64,000 bases of DNA from Cyclobacteriaceae bacterium (GCA_028285685.1 JANQOR010000040.1:62001-126000); one strand, 5' to 3'; counted from the first letter of the stretch, positions 27,088-36,193 are shown. Notes: generated by a model from the letters alone, not told the origin. Numbers and translations: made by a program.

Positions 27088-29451
27088 CTACTCGGTCCTC
27101 AACGTGATTGCAGGATTAGATTTGATCGCCTTCGCTATATGAAAACCTACAGCCAAAATTGATAGACCAACTACGAGCAGTCCGGTAAGGATGAATGGGA
27201 TATATGTGATGGGAATTGGATATTTGGTAGCTATTCCAAGCAGTGTTGTCATCGCTAAATGGGCTGCCGGCAAGGCCAGTACGATCGAAAAAAGTAATAA
27301 GGAGATGTACTCCTTGTTCAGAATGTAAAACAAGTGCTTCTCATCACCACCGAGAACCTTTCTAATGCTTACCTCTTTTAACCTTGATCTTACTCTGATA
27401 GCTGAAAGACCGAAGAGCCCAAAAATGGCCAACAATATCGCTATAAGACCAGCCGTTGCCAACACCTTGGCGAGAATGTTGTATTGTAAAAAACTAGATT
27501 GAAAAACATCTTCTTGATATGAATATTCAAATGGATCATCGGGATTCAACTCCTTCCAAATATTCTCCATCAGTGCTATGTCGGATCTTTCTGGACTTTG
27601 GCTCAGATTCAAAGTCAAATATCTAAAGTCCTTCGGTTCGGCAACACTTATTATCAGAGGTTCGATTTCTTCAGAGAATGGTTTAAAATGAAAGTTGCTA
27701 ACTACCCCTGTCACGTAGTAGTTTTGATTCTTTACCTCAATAGATTTTCCTATGGGTCTTTCCCAATCCATTTCTTGAACAAAGCGTTCATTGACAAGGA
27801 TTGCACTAGTTACTTCGGAGGTTCCCTCGTTAAAATCTCGTCCTAATGATGTTCGAATCCCCAGCGTAGGTAGGTAGTCAGCACCCACCCGAAGGTGATC
27901 AAAGGATCTTGTTTCCCCATTTATTTTGATAGCCAATTCCTCACTTGACGCGCCTACTTGGTTAGTAGAACCTGCGATTTTTTCCACGATTGGAAGGCTG
28001 GAGAGCTTGTTTTTGAGCTGCTCATAATTACTGCCTGCTAGATGAACGACAACTTTGTCATGCTGATCGTAACCCCATCCAAGCTTCCGGTGAAATGAAT
28101 CATTTTGAAATAGAACAATAGCTGAAGAAATGGTAACAAATGAAAAAAAGTATTGAATAGTTAAGAGAACTTTTCTGAACAGTCCCTTGCCAGCACGTAG
28201 GGAGCTGTTTCTAAATATAGCTGTAGTTTCAAATTTTGTGATAAAAAATGCGGGATATGCACCGCCTCCAATGGACAACAGCACAACCAGGACTAGAAAG
28301 AACATCCATAGATTTGGATTTAGGTAATCAATAGTTAGCGGGTTGCTGATGAGCGACTTAAATCCTGGTAAGAATAGGAGCTCCACCCACATAACACCGG
28401 CAATGATTGACACCAAACATACAATCAAGTTTTCTGCAAAGAATTGAGCAATCAACTGAGACCTAATTCCTCCAATTGACTTTCTAACGGCGATTTCCTT
28501 TAATCTCATTGATGCTGAAGCAATAGCAATATTGATGTAATTAATGCACGACAAGACCATTGTTAAGACGGCAAGAGCTATGAGAACAATGTATGCCTCA
28601 AGAGCTGCTGAACTCAATATATTTCCACGTACGTCGGATGCACTGTGAGAGGCCGTTTGTAGAACTTGAAAGATCAGGTTTTGAATCGGGAAATCCTTAT
28701 CGGCCGCTCTTTGTATTTCAACAAATTTCTGAGAAGTACCAGCTATCTTTTCTAAATCCTTCTCCTCCTTAAGAAGAACAAAAGTAGCATTGTTGTACTC
28801 CGCCCAGTTTGACAATCTCTCCTGAGACAGCGGCTGCTTTTGGTAGCTTATCAGAAAGTCAAAGTCGAAGCCTGCTTTCTTATCGATTGTGTGAAGTACG
28901 GCACCGATGGTAAATGATTCCATATGTTCTGTTCCGCTACCGAGAAATTTTATTTGGATCGTTTTTCCTACAGGGCTCTCTTTTTCAGCGATTTTCCTTG
29001 CCGCTTCTTCACTAATTATGATGGAATTAGGGTCCTGGAGTGCCAAAGGAGAACCCCACTTAATAGGGAAGCTGAAGATCTCCATAAAATCTTCATCTGC
29101 AAATCGAATTTGCTCTTTGAAAACCCTGGAGCCAAATCTGACATGACCAGGGATATCCCTTATTCTTGTGGCTTTAACAACTTCAGGCAGATCGCTTTTT
29201 AGTGCTAGCGCTAATGGTTCTGGTGTTCCGGAATGAACCTCGCTCTTGCCATTGATGAGTATTTCTCTGTTGATGATATAAATATCTTCAGAGTTTTCAT
29301 GACTTGTCCCTTGATTGTAGAAGAACTCAACAAAAACAAAAACAAAAAGGGCGCAGCCCACTGACAAGGACAAGCTGAAGACATTAATAAATGAAGAGAC
29401 ACGGTGTTTTAGGAAGTTCCTGATTCCGACTATTGCAAAATGCTTCAGCAT
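27088..29451 (-). CDS. MacB/FtsX-like ABC permease without ATPase domain (copy 6)
   Basis: 787 aa. The same eight-TM plan, with TM1 near residues 18-40 and a first TM cluster at about 280-400. Signatures are EIAVRKSIGGI (Ser-Ile in place of Val-Leu, divergent) and EVSIRKVLGGD. It begins only 5 bases after the stop of the PQQ-repeat gene, so it is the second gene of a PQQ protein-permease operon, the tightest coupling of any permease in the window. The YHS operon downstream has its own dyad. No ATPase gene is present. Confidence 0.9.
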   Translation of the reverse strand: MLKHFAIVGIRNFLKHRVSSFINVFSLSLSVGCALFVFVFVEFFYNQGTSHENSEDIYIINREILINGKSEVHSGTPEPLALALKSDLPEVVKATRIRDIPGHVRFGSRVFKEQIRFADEDFMEIFSFPIKWGSPLALQDPNSIIISEEAARKIAEKESPVGKTIQIKFLGSGTEHMESFTIGAVLHTIDKKAGFDFDFLISYQKQPLSQERLSNWAEYNNATFVLLKEEKDLEKIAGTSQKFVEIQRAADKDFPIQNLIFQVLQTASHSASDVRGNILSSAALEAYIVLIALAVLTMVLSCINYINIAIASASMRLKEIAVRKSIGGIRSQLIAQFFAENLIVCLVSIIAGVMWVELLFLPGFKSLISNPLTIDYLNPNLWMFFLVLVVLLSIGGGAYPAFFITKFETTAIFRNSSLRAGKGLFRKVLLTIQYFFSFVTISSAIVLFQNDSFHRKLGWGYDQHDKVVVHLAGSNYEQLKNKLSSLPIVEKIAGSTNQVGASSEELAIKINGETRSFDHLRVGADYLPTLGIRTSLGRDFNEGTSEVTSAILVNERFVQEMDWERPIGKSIEVKNQNYYVTGVVSNFHFKPFSEEIEPLIISVAEPKDFRYLTLNLSQSPERSDIALMENIWKELNPDDPFEYSYQEDVFQSSFLQYNILAKVLATAGLIAILLAIFGLFGLSAIRVRSRLKEVSIRKVLGGDEKHLFYILNKEYISLLLFSIVLALPAAHLAMTTLLGIATKYPIPITYIPFILTGLLVVGLSILAVGFHIAKAIKSNPAITLRTE

Positions 29452-29456
29452 ATTAT

Positions 29457-30614
29457 TTACGGGTTGACCAATTCAATACAATAGATTTTGCCGTCATGAC
29501 ATCCGTATATGAGTTGGTCTTCATTTAAGACAGGAGCTGAAAAAACGGCCTGCGGAGTGTAGTATTGGTTCTTTTTCTCACCTGTCATTCGATCCAGAAT
29601 CGCAATCATGCCTTGTTCAGACGTGTTGTATCCATTGCCTGAAGCGTAGATGACCCATTTCTCTGTGACTACTGGTTTAGCGATTATGTTTCTCTCACCA
29701 CGAGAGGCCCAGTGAGTATTACCAAGTGATGGACTGAAGGCATACAAAGTGAAGTTGTCTGAACCGCCGATATACAGCGTGTCATTATAAACTACAGGAT
29801 CGCTAATGATCCAACCTTTCTCTGGGTCGGTGTAGGACCAAACACGCTCGCCCGTTTTCGCATCAAGCACATTCAGTGTGTAGTTTCTGGCACCGAAATA
29901 CAACAAGTCCCCGTGAATGGAAAACGACGAAACTACACCTCCGAATGTGAAATATGGTTTTTGATAGTGATAAGTCTTTTTCTTCCAGCGAATTTTTTGC
30001 TCATCAAAGTCATAGCAGTAGACTTTTCCTGACCAGTCTCCGAAATATAGTCGGGAACCTGCAATCAATGGTGATGATCTGATTGGAGAATTGTTGTCTG
30101 AAGAGAGTTCCAGGACTATACGACCTCCCTTTTGATCAAGGCCATAGAGCTTTCCGTTGGTTGTGCCAACGTAGATTACCCCCTCATGAAGGGTTGGAGC
30201 TGATCTTTGATTATCAAAGGGGTCAAGTTTATAGGGATACTCAACACCTTGATAATCAAATATCTCGGGTTCAATTTCCGGATTGAATCTCCAGACCTCT
30301 TTCCCCGTTTTTACGTTTAGCGCATAGAAAACATTGGCAGATTCGAAGAAAACTTTGTCTTCAAAGAGAACAGCCTTAGCCTGAATATTTCCTTTTGTGT
30401 CAAATTTCCATTTTTGCTGACCAGTTGAAAGATCAATAGCATAGAATACGCCAGCTCCGTTCCCAACATATATCGTATTATTTTTTACCAAGGGAGCTGC
30501 AGTAACTGCTTTGCTTCCCGTATCGAAGTCCCATACGGGAACAAGATTTTGAGCTACTAAGAAATTTAGAAAGACAATTCCGATCCCGGCTAGAAGAGCT
30601 TTTCTCTTGTTCAA
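29457..30614 (-). CDS. Exported PQQ-repeat beta-propeller protein (BamB-like)
   Basis: 385 aa. Signal peptide of about 20 residues (ending LVAQ). It is followed by repeated PQQ-type blades: TAAPLVKNNTIYVGNGAG, then IDLSTGQQKWKF, LNVKTGKEVWRF, LDAKTGERVWSY and LDRMTGEKKNQY, each with the W-x-F/Y after a TG turn. About seven blades are expected. No catalytic residues for quinoprotein dehydrogenases are apparent, so a scaffold or binding role like BamB is more likely. It is followed after 5 bases by permease copy 6, for which it may be a periplasmic partner (inference from gene order). Confidence 0.85.
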   Translation of the reverse strand: MNKRKALLAGIGIVFLNFLVAQNLVPVWDFDTGSKAVTAAPLVKNNTIYVGNGAGVFYAIDLSTGQQKWKFDTKGNIQAKAVLFEDKVFFESANVFYALNVKTGKEVWRFNPEIEPEIFDYQGVEYPYKLDPFDNQRSAPTLHEGVIYVGTTNGKLYGLDQKGGRIVLELSSDNNSPIRSSPLIAGSRLYFGDWSGKVYCYDFDEQKIRWKKKTYHYQKPYFTFGGVVSSFSIHGDLLYFGARNYTLNVLDAKTGERVWSYTDPEKGWIISDPVVYNDTLYIGGSDNFTLYAFSPSLGNTHWASRGERNIIAKPVVTEKWVIYASGNGYNTSEQGMIAILDRMTGEKKNQYYTPQAVFSAPVLNEDQLIYGCHDGKIYCIELVNP

Positions 30615-30665
30615 TGTTCGAGTTTTTTATTTGGAACTGGAAACGAGCAGTAACCTTGACAGATT

Positions 30666-30680
30666 TTGCATTTCTTGCTC
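30666..30680 (-). promoter_or_regulatory. TAGCAA-N3-TTGCTA-like dyad, upstream of the PQQ gene
   Basis: Minus strand reads GAGCAAGAAATGCAA. It is 51 bases upstream of the PQQ gene start, inside the 86-base gap after RidA, oriented toward the PQQ gene. It suggests the PQQ-permease operon has its own promoter. Confidence 0.5.
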
Positions 30681-30700
30681 CAGCAATCACAGGATCAACT

Positions 30701-31090
30701 TTATTGCTCAATTATGCAGTCTGCTTCAATCTCAACCAACCAATTCTCATCTATAAATCCGCTTACCTCCACGAACGTTGATGCCGGTCGAACAAGTGAG
30801 AAGTATTCGGAATGTGCCAGAGCTGCTTTCTCCCATTGAGTGATATCCTTGAGGAAAAGTCTCGTTCTAACAACATTTTCTATTTTGGCTCCTGCTGCGT
30901 TGATTGATTCCTCTATTATTTCGAGACACCTATTAGTTTGTTGGTAAAGGTCCATTGGAGCAGTACCAGATCCATCACCTTTAATAGGAGCGGTGCCGGA
31001 AATGACCAGGAGGCTTCCGACTCGGACTGCTCTGGAAAAACCAATTTTGTCCTCAAAGGGCGAACCCGAACGGATGTTTTTTCTTTTCAA
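30701..31090 (-). CDS. RidA/YjgF family protein
   Basis: 129 aa, the usual RidA length. Family features are SPFEDKIGFSRAVRVGSLLVISGTAP at the N-terminus, QTNRCLEIIEESINAAGA in the middle, and the Arg of VVRTRLFLKDI, which in active enamine/imine deaminases binds the substrate carboxylate. The C-terminus is VEIEADCIIE. RidA removes reactive 2-aminoacrylate and related imines in the cytoplasm, although the subgroup here is not certain. The start appears to be TTG (no in-frame ATG between the upstream TAG and the conserved start). A dyad lies 52 bases upstream. Confidence 0.92.
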   Translation of the reverse strand: MKRKNIRSGSPFEDKIGFSRAVRVGSLLVISGTAPIKGDGSGTAPMDLYQQTNRCLEIIEESINAAGAKIENVVRTRLFLKDITQWEKAALAHSEYFSLVRPASTFVEVSGFIDENWLVEIEADCIIEQ

Positions 31091-31142
31091 TTTGGGATGC
31101 AGCTAAAAGAAGGAAAAGACGTCCCTAATCCCGTCAGTTGTT

Positions 31143-31157
31143 TTGCAATTCTTGCGC
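31143..31157 (-). promoter_or_regulatory. TAGCAA-N3-TTGCTA-like dyad, upstream of the RidA gene
   Basis: Minus strand reads GCGCAAGAATTGCAA, with perfect inner arms GCAA-N3-TTGC. It is 52 bases upstream of the RidA start. The S41 gene on the other strand has its own copies at 31174-31188 and 31261-31275. Confidence 0.5.
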
Positions 31158-31173
31158 TCCATGAAAATTCAAC

Positions 31174-31188
31174 TAGCAAGAAATGTGA
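31174..31188 (+). promoter_or_regulatory. Dyad-like element, distal copy before the S41 gene
   Basis: TAGCAAGAAATGTGA: left half perfect, right half weak. It is 151 bases before the S41 start, farther than the other members, so it is less certain. Confidence 0.3.
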
Positions 31189-31260
31189 AATAGTCAGAAA
31201 AGCTCAGTCGTAGAACAGGCGTGTTTAAGATCGGCTCGTTGAAGCTCCGCTTGCGAAGGA

Positions 31261-31275
31261 TGACAAGATTTGAAT
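31261..31275 (+). promoter_or_regulatory. Dyad-like element before the S41 gene
   Basis: TGACAAGATTTGAAT keeps the common core CAAGATTTG. It is 64 bases upstream of the S41 peptidase start and on the same strand. Confidence 0.35.
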
Positions 31276-31339
31276 AGAGCAATACCTGCATATGCAACAA
31301 GTCATTCCGCTTCATATCATTTACTAAAAGATCTATAAT

Positions 31340-32767
31340 ATGAAACAACCGACAGTACTTGCGGTAGCACTTGCTATCTCCTTTGGAACAAAAGGACAAT
31401 ACAACAATGACTATGATCCATCTAGAAAGATTCCCAAGGATGCTTTAATAGAAGACTTGTTGATCCTTGAGAGATCTTTGGATGCAACTCATACCGGGCT
31501 TTATTCCTACACCGACAAAAGGACGTTTACAAATAACTATAGACGGTTGAGGAATGGTTGCGACGACATGACAGAGAGGGAATTTCTCAAATACGTTGGA
31601 CCTCTTGTTGATCTGGTAAAAAATGGACATACCGAAATCAGTACATCGGAGGCTCATTGGAATTTTGTTAAGATGAACCATCAGGTCTTCCCATTGGAGC
31701 TGAGACTGACAGAGGACCAAGCTTTCGTGACCAAGAATCACTCGAAGTCCTCAATTGATCGGAACGATAGGATAGTATCCATAAATGGACAAAAAATCTC
31801 CGAGATCATTAAGAAGTTGCTACGCTATGTTCCATCTGATGGATACAACACAACCCGTAAGTACCATCTTTTGTCGAAGGATTTTTACCGGTATTACTAC
31901 CTCTTCCAAGACCAGTCTGAGTCATTTGATGTAGAAATAGAGAATGATAATCTTAACACTTTCTATAAAGTGGGGGGAGTACCGATTTCGGCCTTTAACA
32001 ACAACAATGAAGAGCCACAGTTGGACTTTGAAATTTTGAATGCTGAACTGGCAGCTTTTACAATTAGAACCTTTCACAATCCAACCCTCGAGAAATTCAA
32101 TATCAATTTTTCCAAATTTGTGGACTCGGTTTTTGTACAACTTAAGGAACAGCGGATTGAAACTCTAATCCTGGACTTGAGGAACAATCAAGGTGGTAGT
32201 GACGGCAATGGTAACTTGCTCTACTCGTATCTTGCCAGAGAGCCCTTTGAATACTACAAAAGAATTGAGGTTGCAAACACAACTATTTCGTTCGAGGAAT
32301 ACTTAAGTGCTTCTGGGAGAGAGGAGTGGAACCAGGTAAAGAAATACTTCGACATGTTTGCGAAACCGAATGAGTATGGAACTTTCAATTTCGATAGAAA
32401 GCCATTGCTGTCCAGTCAGCTTCCAATTGAACCAAAACCTAATGCATTCAGAGGTAAACTTTTTGTACTAATTAATGGAGGCACATTCTCTGCTGCTGCA
32501 GAGATAGCTTCGTTTATTCACTACCGAAAGAGAGGAGAATTTGTCGGCGAAGAGGCTGGTGGTAACTACAACTTCAATGTAAGCGGCTTTACGCCGACGT
32601 TGGTTTTACCCAATAGCCAAATAAGGGTGGCGGTACCCACTCTTAAGTACGAGATGGACGTATCTGATTATACCGCTGGCCATGGCGTAATACCTGAGCA
32701 TCCACTTTCAGATGCGTCAAATGCCAACATACGAGAGTTAGATATTTTCAAATTGGATAAAAGATAA
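31340..32767 (+). CDS. Exported S41-family peptidase
   Basis: 475 aa. Signal peptide of about 20 residues (ending TKGQ). The N-terminal helical region has TREFLKY-like and DLVKNGHTEI elements common to this S41 group. A PDZ-like segment spans about 120-165 (DRNDRIVSINGQKISEII). The tail-specific protease core (about 235-450) contains LILDLRNNQGGSDGNG and nucleophile Ser384 in NGGTFSAAAEIAS, then VGEEAGGNYNF. No Lys follows in the GEExGG segment, as in many non-Ctp S41 proteins. It acts in the periplasm on an unknown substrate. It is divergent from RidA. Confidence 0.88.
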   Translation: MKQPTVLAVALAISFGTKGQYNNDYDPSRKIPKDALIEDLLILERSLDATHTGLYSYTDKRTFTNNYRRLRNGCDDMTEREFLKYVGPLVDLVKNGHTEISTSEAHWNFVKMNHQVFPLELRLTEDQAFVTKNHSKSSIDRNDRIVSINGQKISEIIKKLLRYVPSDGYNTTRKYHLLSKDFYRYYYLFQDQSESFDVEIENDNLNTFYKVGGVPISAFNNNNEEPQLDFEILNAELAAFTIRTFHNPTLEKFNINFSKFVDSVFVQLKEQRIETLILDLRNNQGGSDGNGNLLYSYLAREPFEYYKRIEVANTTISFEEYLSASGREEWNQVKKYFDMFAKPNEYGTFNFDRKPLLSSQLPIEPKPNAFRGKLFVLINGGTFSAAAEIASFIHYRKRGEFVGEEAGGNYNFNVSGFTPTLVLPNSQIRVAVPTLKYEMDVSDYTAGHGVIPEHPLSDASNANIRELDIFKLDKR

Positions 32768-32784
32768 TCTTCCAAAAGTCCAGG

Positions 32785-32799
32785 TAGCAATATTTGACA
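32785..32799 (+). promoter_or_regulatory. TAGCAA-N3-TTGCTA-like dyad, upstream of the hotdog gene
   Basis: TAGCAATATTTGACA: left arm perfect, right arm TTG then diverging. It is 34 bases upstream of the ATG at 32834, same strand. Confidence 0.45.
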
Positions 32800-32833
32800 A
32801 ATTGAAGTATCAACAATATCGTTCAGCTTGTCC

Positions 32834-33286
32834 ATGGATAGTCAATTTTTACCAAAGTTTGAGGGATATAGAGACAAGGTGTTAGCCAGTTTTCAACGGC
32901 AGAGATTTATGCAATTGATTGACGCAGAACTGCAGGATCTGAAACCTGGTTACTGTGAAATCCTCGTGCCGTACAATAAAAGCCTTACTCAACAGCATGG
33001 GTTTTTCCATGCCGGTGTAATAGGAACTGTCGCAGACAATGCAGCTGGTTATGCCAGTTTTTCTTTGATGGAAGAAAGTTCTTCTATCCTTACAGTAGAA
33101 TTCAAGTTGAATTTAATTTCTCCGGGTGATGGCGAAGTGTTGCTGGGAACTTCAAACGTTTTGAAAAATGGAAGGACTTTAACCATCTGTCGATCTGAGG
33201 TTTTTGTTATAAAAAATGGAGCAAAAAAGCTTTGTGCAGCGTCTCAATCCACTCTGATTGAACTAAAAAACGCTTCGGATAAGTGA
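32834..33286 (+). CDS. PaaI-type hotdog thioesterase
   Basis: 150 aa from the ATG at 32834, two codons inside a longer TTG-started frame. The hotdog family motif QQHGFFHAGVIGTVADNAAGYAS holds the HG and AD-A-G catalytic-region residues of PaaI-like acyl-CoA thioesterases. Strand signatures TVEFKLNLISPGDGEVL and ICRSEVFVI follow. Probably cytoplasmic hydrolysis of an acyl-CoA, with unknown chain type. A diverged homologue that has lost these residues is at 41634-42062. Confidence 0.88.
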   Translation: MDSQFLPKFEGYRDKVLASFQRQRFMQLIDAELQDLKPGYCEILVPYNKSLTQQHGFFHAGVIGTVADNAAGYASFSLMEESSSILTVEFKLNLISPGDGEVLLGTSNVLKNGRTLTICRSEVFVIKNGAKKLCAASQSTLIELKNASDK

Positions 33287-33396
33287 GCCAGATAGGTGTC
33301 CAAAGTGGTTGTTGTCAATATTCTATGAAAAGTGTTTAGTACGAAAAGATACAATATGATGATGCATCTCTGATCGAGGCATGTTTTCAAGTCTGT

Positions 33397-33411
33397 AAGC
33401 AAGATTTGTAA
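33397..33411 (+). promoter_or_regulatory. TAGCAA-N3-TTGCTA-like dyad, upstream of the PD40 gene
   Basis: AAGCAAGATTTGTAA, followed by AACCAC. It is 62 bases upstream of the PD40 gene start, same strand. Confidence 0.5.
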
Positions 33412-33473
33412 AACCACTCGGTTGGCATAAGGGGTTTTAAGTAGTGAACCAATTTGAAAACTCCTAACCTGAA

Positions 33474-34346
33474 ATGAAACGAATACTTTTCTTCTATATC
33501 ATACTAATTTTTTTGGTAGTTAAAATTTCTGGGCAGAGCCATCAGCTGGCTAAAGCCCAGGAATTTATTCCAAACGTTTTCAAAGACCTTGATGTCTATG
33601 CCCTTACAATGGAGCCAAACGGAAAAGTACTTTACGTGACGGTAGATGATGACGGATTTCACAAGTCAACCTTAAGAAATGGAGAATGGAGTCAGCTTGA
33701 AAAAATCCAATTCTCCAGTGGTAAATTGGAGGATAATGATCTATTTCCTAGTCCTGATAATTCAGGGATATATTTTTTTATGAGCACTAGGAATTCGCCA
33801 GGTAAACCTCAAAGTCTCTGGGCTGTCGAGAGAAAGAAGAAAAAATGGGGACAACCGTACCCCTTATCAGATATTAATTCCAAACAAAGAGATGGCTTTC
33901 CAAGCGTCGACAAGGATGGGAATTTGTATTTTTTCTCCGAACGAGAAGGAGGATACGGAAGATCAGATCTTTATATATCCAGGTTGGTAAATGGAAAATT
34001 CGAGGCACCCAAGAATTTGGGCTCAAATTTTAATACAAACCTTTGGGATGGGCTACCATACATCACTCCGAATGGAAAGGCTTTAATCTATTTTACAATG
34101 AAGGAAGAGGATAGTTATGGAGGTGGAGACCTATTCATAAGTTACAAAAAGAACAATCAATGGAGTAAACCGGAGAATCTTGGCCCAAACGTCAACACCG
34201 AACTTGCTGAGGTCACACCTTTTATCGATCCGTCACTTGAATACCTATACTTTGCCAGGGTCCAGCGAATTGAGGGTAAACGGAAAAGGACAATTTATCG
34301 AGTCAAGTTGGACGATACCAATGTTGATAGAAGTTATCTAGAGTAG
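33474..34346 (+). CDS. Exported PD40/WD40-like beta-propeller protein
   Basis: 290 aa. Signal peptide of about 20 residues (ending ISGQ). Repeats of the PD40 type follow: DNDLFPSPDNSGIYFFMSTR, RDGFPSVDKDGNLYFFSER, WDGLPYITPNGKALIYFT and AEVTPFIDPSLEYLYFAR, each with a P-x-x-D/N-G turn followed by an aromatic strand, plus GGYGRSDLYIS and YGGGDLFIS. This is similar to TolB-like propellers used as periplasmic binding scaffolds. Standalone, with no OmpA domain. Convergent with the DinB gene 23 bases away. Confidence 0.82.
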   Translation: MKRILFFYIILIFLVVKISGQSHQLAKAQEFIPNVFKDLDVYALTMEPNGKVLYVTVDDDGFHKSTLRNGEWSQLEKIQFSSGKLEDNDLFPSPDNSGIYFFMSTRNSPGKPQSLWAVERKKKKWGQPYPLSDINSKQRDGFPSVDKDGNLYFFSEREGGYGRSDLYISRLVNGKFEAPKNLGSNFNTNLWDGLPYITPNGKALIYFTMKEEDSYGGGDLFISYKKNNQWSKPENLGPNVNTELAEVTPFIDPSLEYLYFARVQRIEGKRKRTIYRVKLDDTNVDRSYLE

Positions 34347-34369
34347 GAGAGGACAATTTTAATTTTGTA

Positions 34370-34876
34370 CTACAAGTACCTTTCCTTGACAACATTGATG
34401 TGATGTTTGGCATGTCCGATTGCAATAAAAGCTAGATCGCGTGCGCAAATTTTGTATCCAATACCATTCCCGACAAAATTCAGGTGCTCTTGTTTTGCTT
34501 CCTTGAAAATGTAGCTGAATGCCAATCTCACAGAGTTGAATTCCTCAATTAAGTCCATCATACTTCTTGTTGATACATCAACATTTTCACCATAGTGGAT
34601 TTCGTCCATTGAGTGAAGTGGAGTCTTGTCGTCCTTACGTATACATACAGTAGCCCTATAAGAAAACCCTCGTTCGGTGTCGATTAGATGCATGAGAACC
34701 TCCTTAATTGTCCATTTGTTCGATGCATATCGAAAGTTATGAAGATCGTAGTCTATTGATTTAAAAAACTTAATAGTCTCAAGTGTATTTGAACTTAACA
34801 TCTGTCCAAACCCATCGTCGTCAAGAAGATCTATGTACTTCTGATATATGGGATCAACACTTCGAGGTTTACACAT
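34370..34876 (-). CDS. DinB-family protein
   Basis: 168 aa from the ATG at 34876. The frame can start 10 codons earlier at 34906, but this choice gives a distance to the upstream dyad (67 bases) in line with the other sites. Four-helix DinB fold: FRYASNKWTIKEVLMHLIDTER (first metal-site His), FSYRATVCIRKDD, and a C-terminal FIAIGHAKHHINVVKERY with the second His pair. DinB/YfiT proteins are metal-binding helical bundles, some acting as bacillithiol or mycothiol transferases. The reaction is unknown here. Confidence 0.86.
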   Translation of the reverse strand: MCKPRSVDPIYQKYIDLLDDDGFGQMLSSNTLETIKFFKSIDYDLHNFRYASNKWTIKEVLMHLIDTERGFSYRATVCIRKDDKTPLHSMDEIHYGENVDVSTRSMMDLIEEFNSVRLAFSYIFKEAKQEHLNFVGNGIGYKICARDLAFIAIGHAKHHINVVKERYL

Positions 34877-34943
34877 GGTTTCAGCAAACACGTTCAGAGA
34901 GTACATTTGGGCTCAAGTTACGAGCTAAAGCCAAGAAGATCTT

Positions 34944-34958
34944 TTGCAATTCTTGCTT
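34944..34958 (-). promoter_or_regulatory. TAGCAA-N3-TTGCTA-like dyad, upstream of the DinB gene
   Basis: Minus strand reads AAGCAAGAATTGCAA, with perfect inner arms GCAA-N3-TTGC. It lies 67 bases upstream of the ATG at 34876 and points toward it. Confidence 0.5.
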
Positions 34959-35013
34959 CCATTTCTCCTACAGAAGGCGAATACCCACAAATTTGAACGC
35001 AAGTGACTTTTTG

Positions 35014-35028
35014 AAGCAAGATCTGTTA
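35014..35028 (+). promoter_or_regulatory. TAGCAA-N3-TTGCTA-like dyad, upstream of the phosphatase gene
   Basis: AAGCAAGATCTGTTA, followed by AACCAC, as in the copy at 33397. It is 109 bases before the ATG at 35138, same strand. Confidence 0.42.
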
Positions 35029-35137
35029 AACCACGTCCATCATCGACAACGTCTTCAATTATAAGAATTCAAGGATGGTTTAGAATAAGAATGGGAGAGT
35101 TGCTTACATTCACTGAGACTAAAATGTGTTTTCTAAA

Positions 35138-35665
35138 ATGAAGATTAAGAAGGCTCTTATCATTGGACTGGTCATCCTCGAATACAGTTTGTACGCCCAG
35201 GACAACTCTCAGAAAATTTCCACTATTTTCCTTGTGAGACACGCAGAACCGTATTTCCCACCATACGAGGAAGAGCCACCAAATCCACACTTGAATTATG
35301 CTGGACAAGAACGTGCGAAAAAATTGATGCTCAAGTTGAGGGACATTTCCATTGACAGAATATATAGTACAGAGCGATTTAGGACAATCGAGACAGTAAG
35401 ACCGTTGGCCGACCTAAAGAAGCTATCCATAATTCCTTATCACTATAAAAATCTAGAAGGTCTTGCAGGTGAAATTCTGGCAAATCCGGGTACCCATGTG
35501 ATAAGTGGTCATAGCAATACAACTACTGAAGTTGTTGAGCTCCTTGGTGGTGATCCAGGTGAACCAATCAACAACATGTCGGAATTTGATAGACTTTACA
35601 TGTTGGTGATCAGCAATAGAAGGGTCTTGACATATCAACTGAGATACGGCAGGAGGTACGAGTAG
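35138..35665 (+). CDS. Exported histidine phosphatase family protein
   Basis: 175 aa from the ATG at 35138, four codons inside a GTG-started frame. Basic KIKK, hydrophobic core and SLYAQ form a signal peptide. The phosphatase core has FLVRHAEP (RHA catalytic His), LNYAGQERAKKL (an Asn-containing form of the usual LTxxG element), RIYSTERFRTIETVRPL and VISGHSNTT, the second catalytic His. This matches SixA/phosphoglycerate mutase-like phosphatases. The signal peptide makes it periplasmic. The substrate is unknown. Divergent from the DinB gene. Confidence 0.87.
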   Translation: MKIKKALIIGLVILEYSLYAQDNSQKISTIFLVRHAEPYFPPYEEEPPNPHLNYAGQERAKKLMLKLRDISIDRIYSTERFRTIETVRPLADLKKLSIIPYHYKNLEGLAGEILANPGTHVISGHSNTTTEVVELLGGDPGEPINNMSEFDRLYMLVISNRRVLTYQLRYGRRYE

Positions 35666-35802
35666 TTTTTTCAAAGTAGATGTATCGGCAATAAGACCAA
35701 CCAGTCCGAGTCCATGTGCGATATTAATGAAAATAAAGAAGTATTTTCTCTAGCATAAGAATCAGTACGTCAGCCGGCAAACATTGTCAAATTGCCATTT
35801 CT

Positions 35803-36120
35803 CTAAATACCTTGGATGGAACTGTAATAACTTTCTCTCAATTTCTTATTTGTTGTTAACGCCTCTCTGCCCTCCTGGGTGACGGAGAAGAAGACCTTCG
35901 ATCTTCCGCCCCTCACACTTTCAGGCTCGCCTTTTTCTGATATGACAAATCCCTTGTCTATCAATCTGTTTACGGTGACATATAACACTCCACGCGTAAC
36001 AGATCGACCCAATGATTCTTTAAGATCTTTTTGGATCATTCCAGCCCAAGTTCGATTGCCCCCTGATAAAATTGAAAGCATGACAAACTCTTGAAGTTCC
36101 CCCATTCGAGTTTCTTTCAT
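35803..36120 (-). CDS. PadR-family transcriptional regulator
   Basis: 105 aa from the ATG at 36120 (MKETRMGELQEFVMLSIL). A longer frame starts at 36177 but would add an atypical N-terminus overlapping the dyad region. Winged-helix PadR features are ELQEFVMLSILSGG, SVTRGVLYVTVNRLIDKGFVIS and RGGRSKVFFSVTQEGREAL. It lacks the long C-terminal helix of PadR-s2 proteins, so it is the short form. In Bacteroidota, PadR genes are frequently linked to MacB-like permeases. Its own upstream region carries the recurring dyad (36194-36208), so it is one candidate for the dyad-binding factor. Confidence 0.88.
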   Translation of the reverse strand: MKETRMGELQEFVMLSILSGGNRTWAGMIQKDLKESLGRSVTRGVLYVTVNRLIDKGFVISEKGEPESVRGGRSKVFFSVTQEGREALTTNKKLRESYYSSIQGI

Positions 36121-36193
36121 TGCATAGAATGGTTGTGCAGATTGCAATACATTCGATTCATGAAACCTTACGTCCAAACGAAGGGATTGTGTT

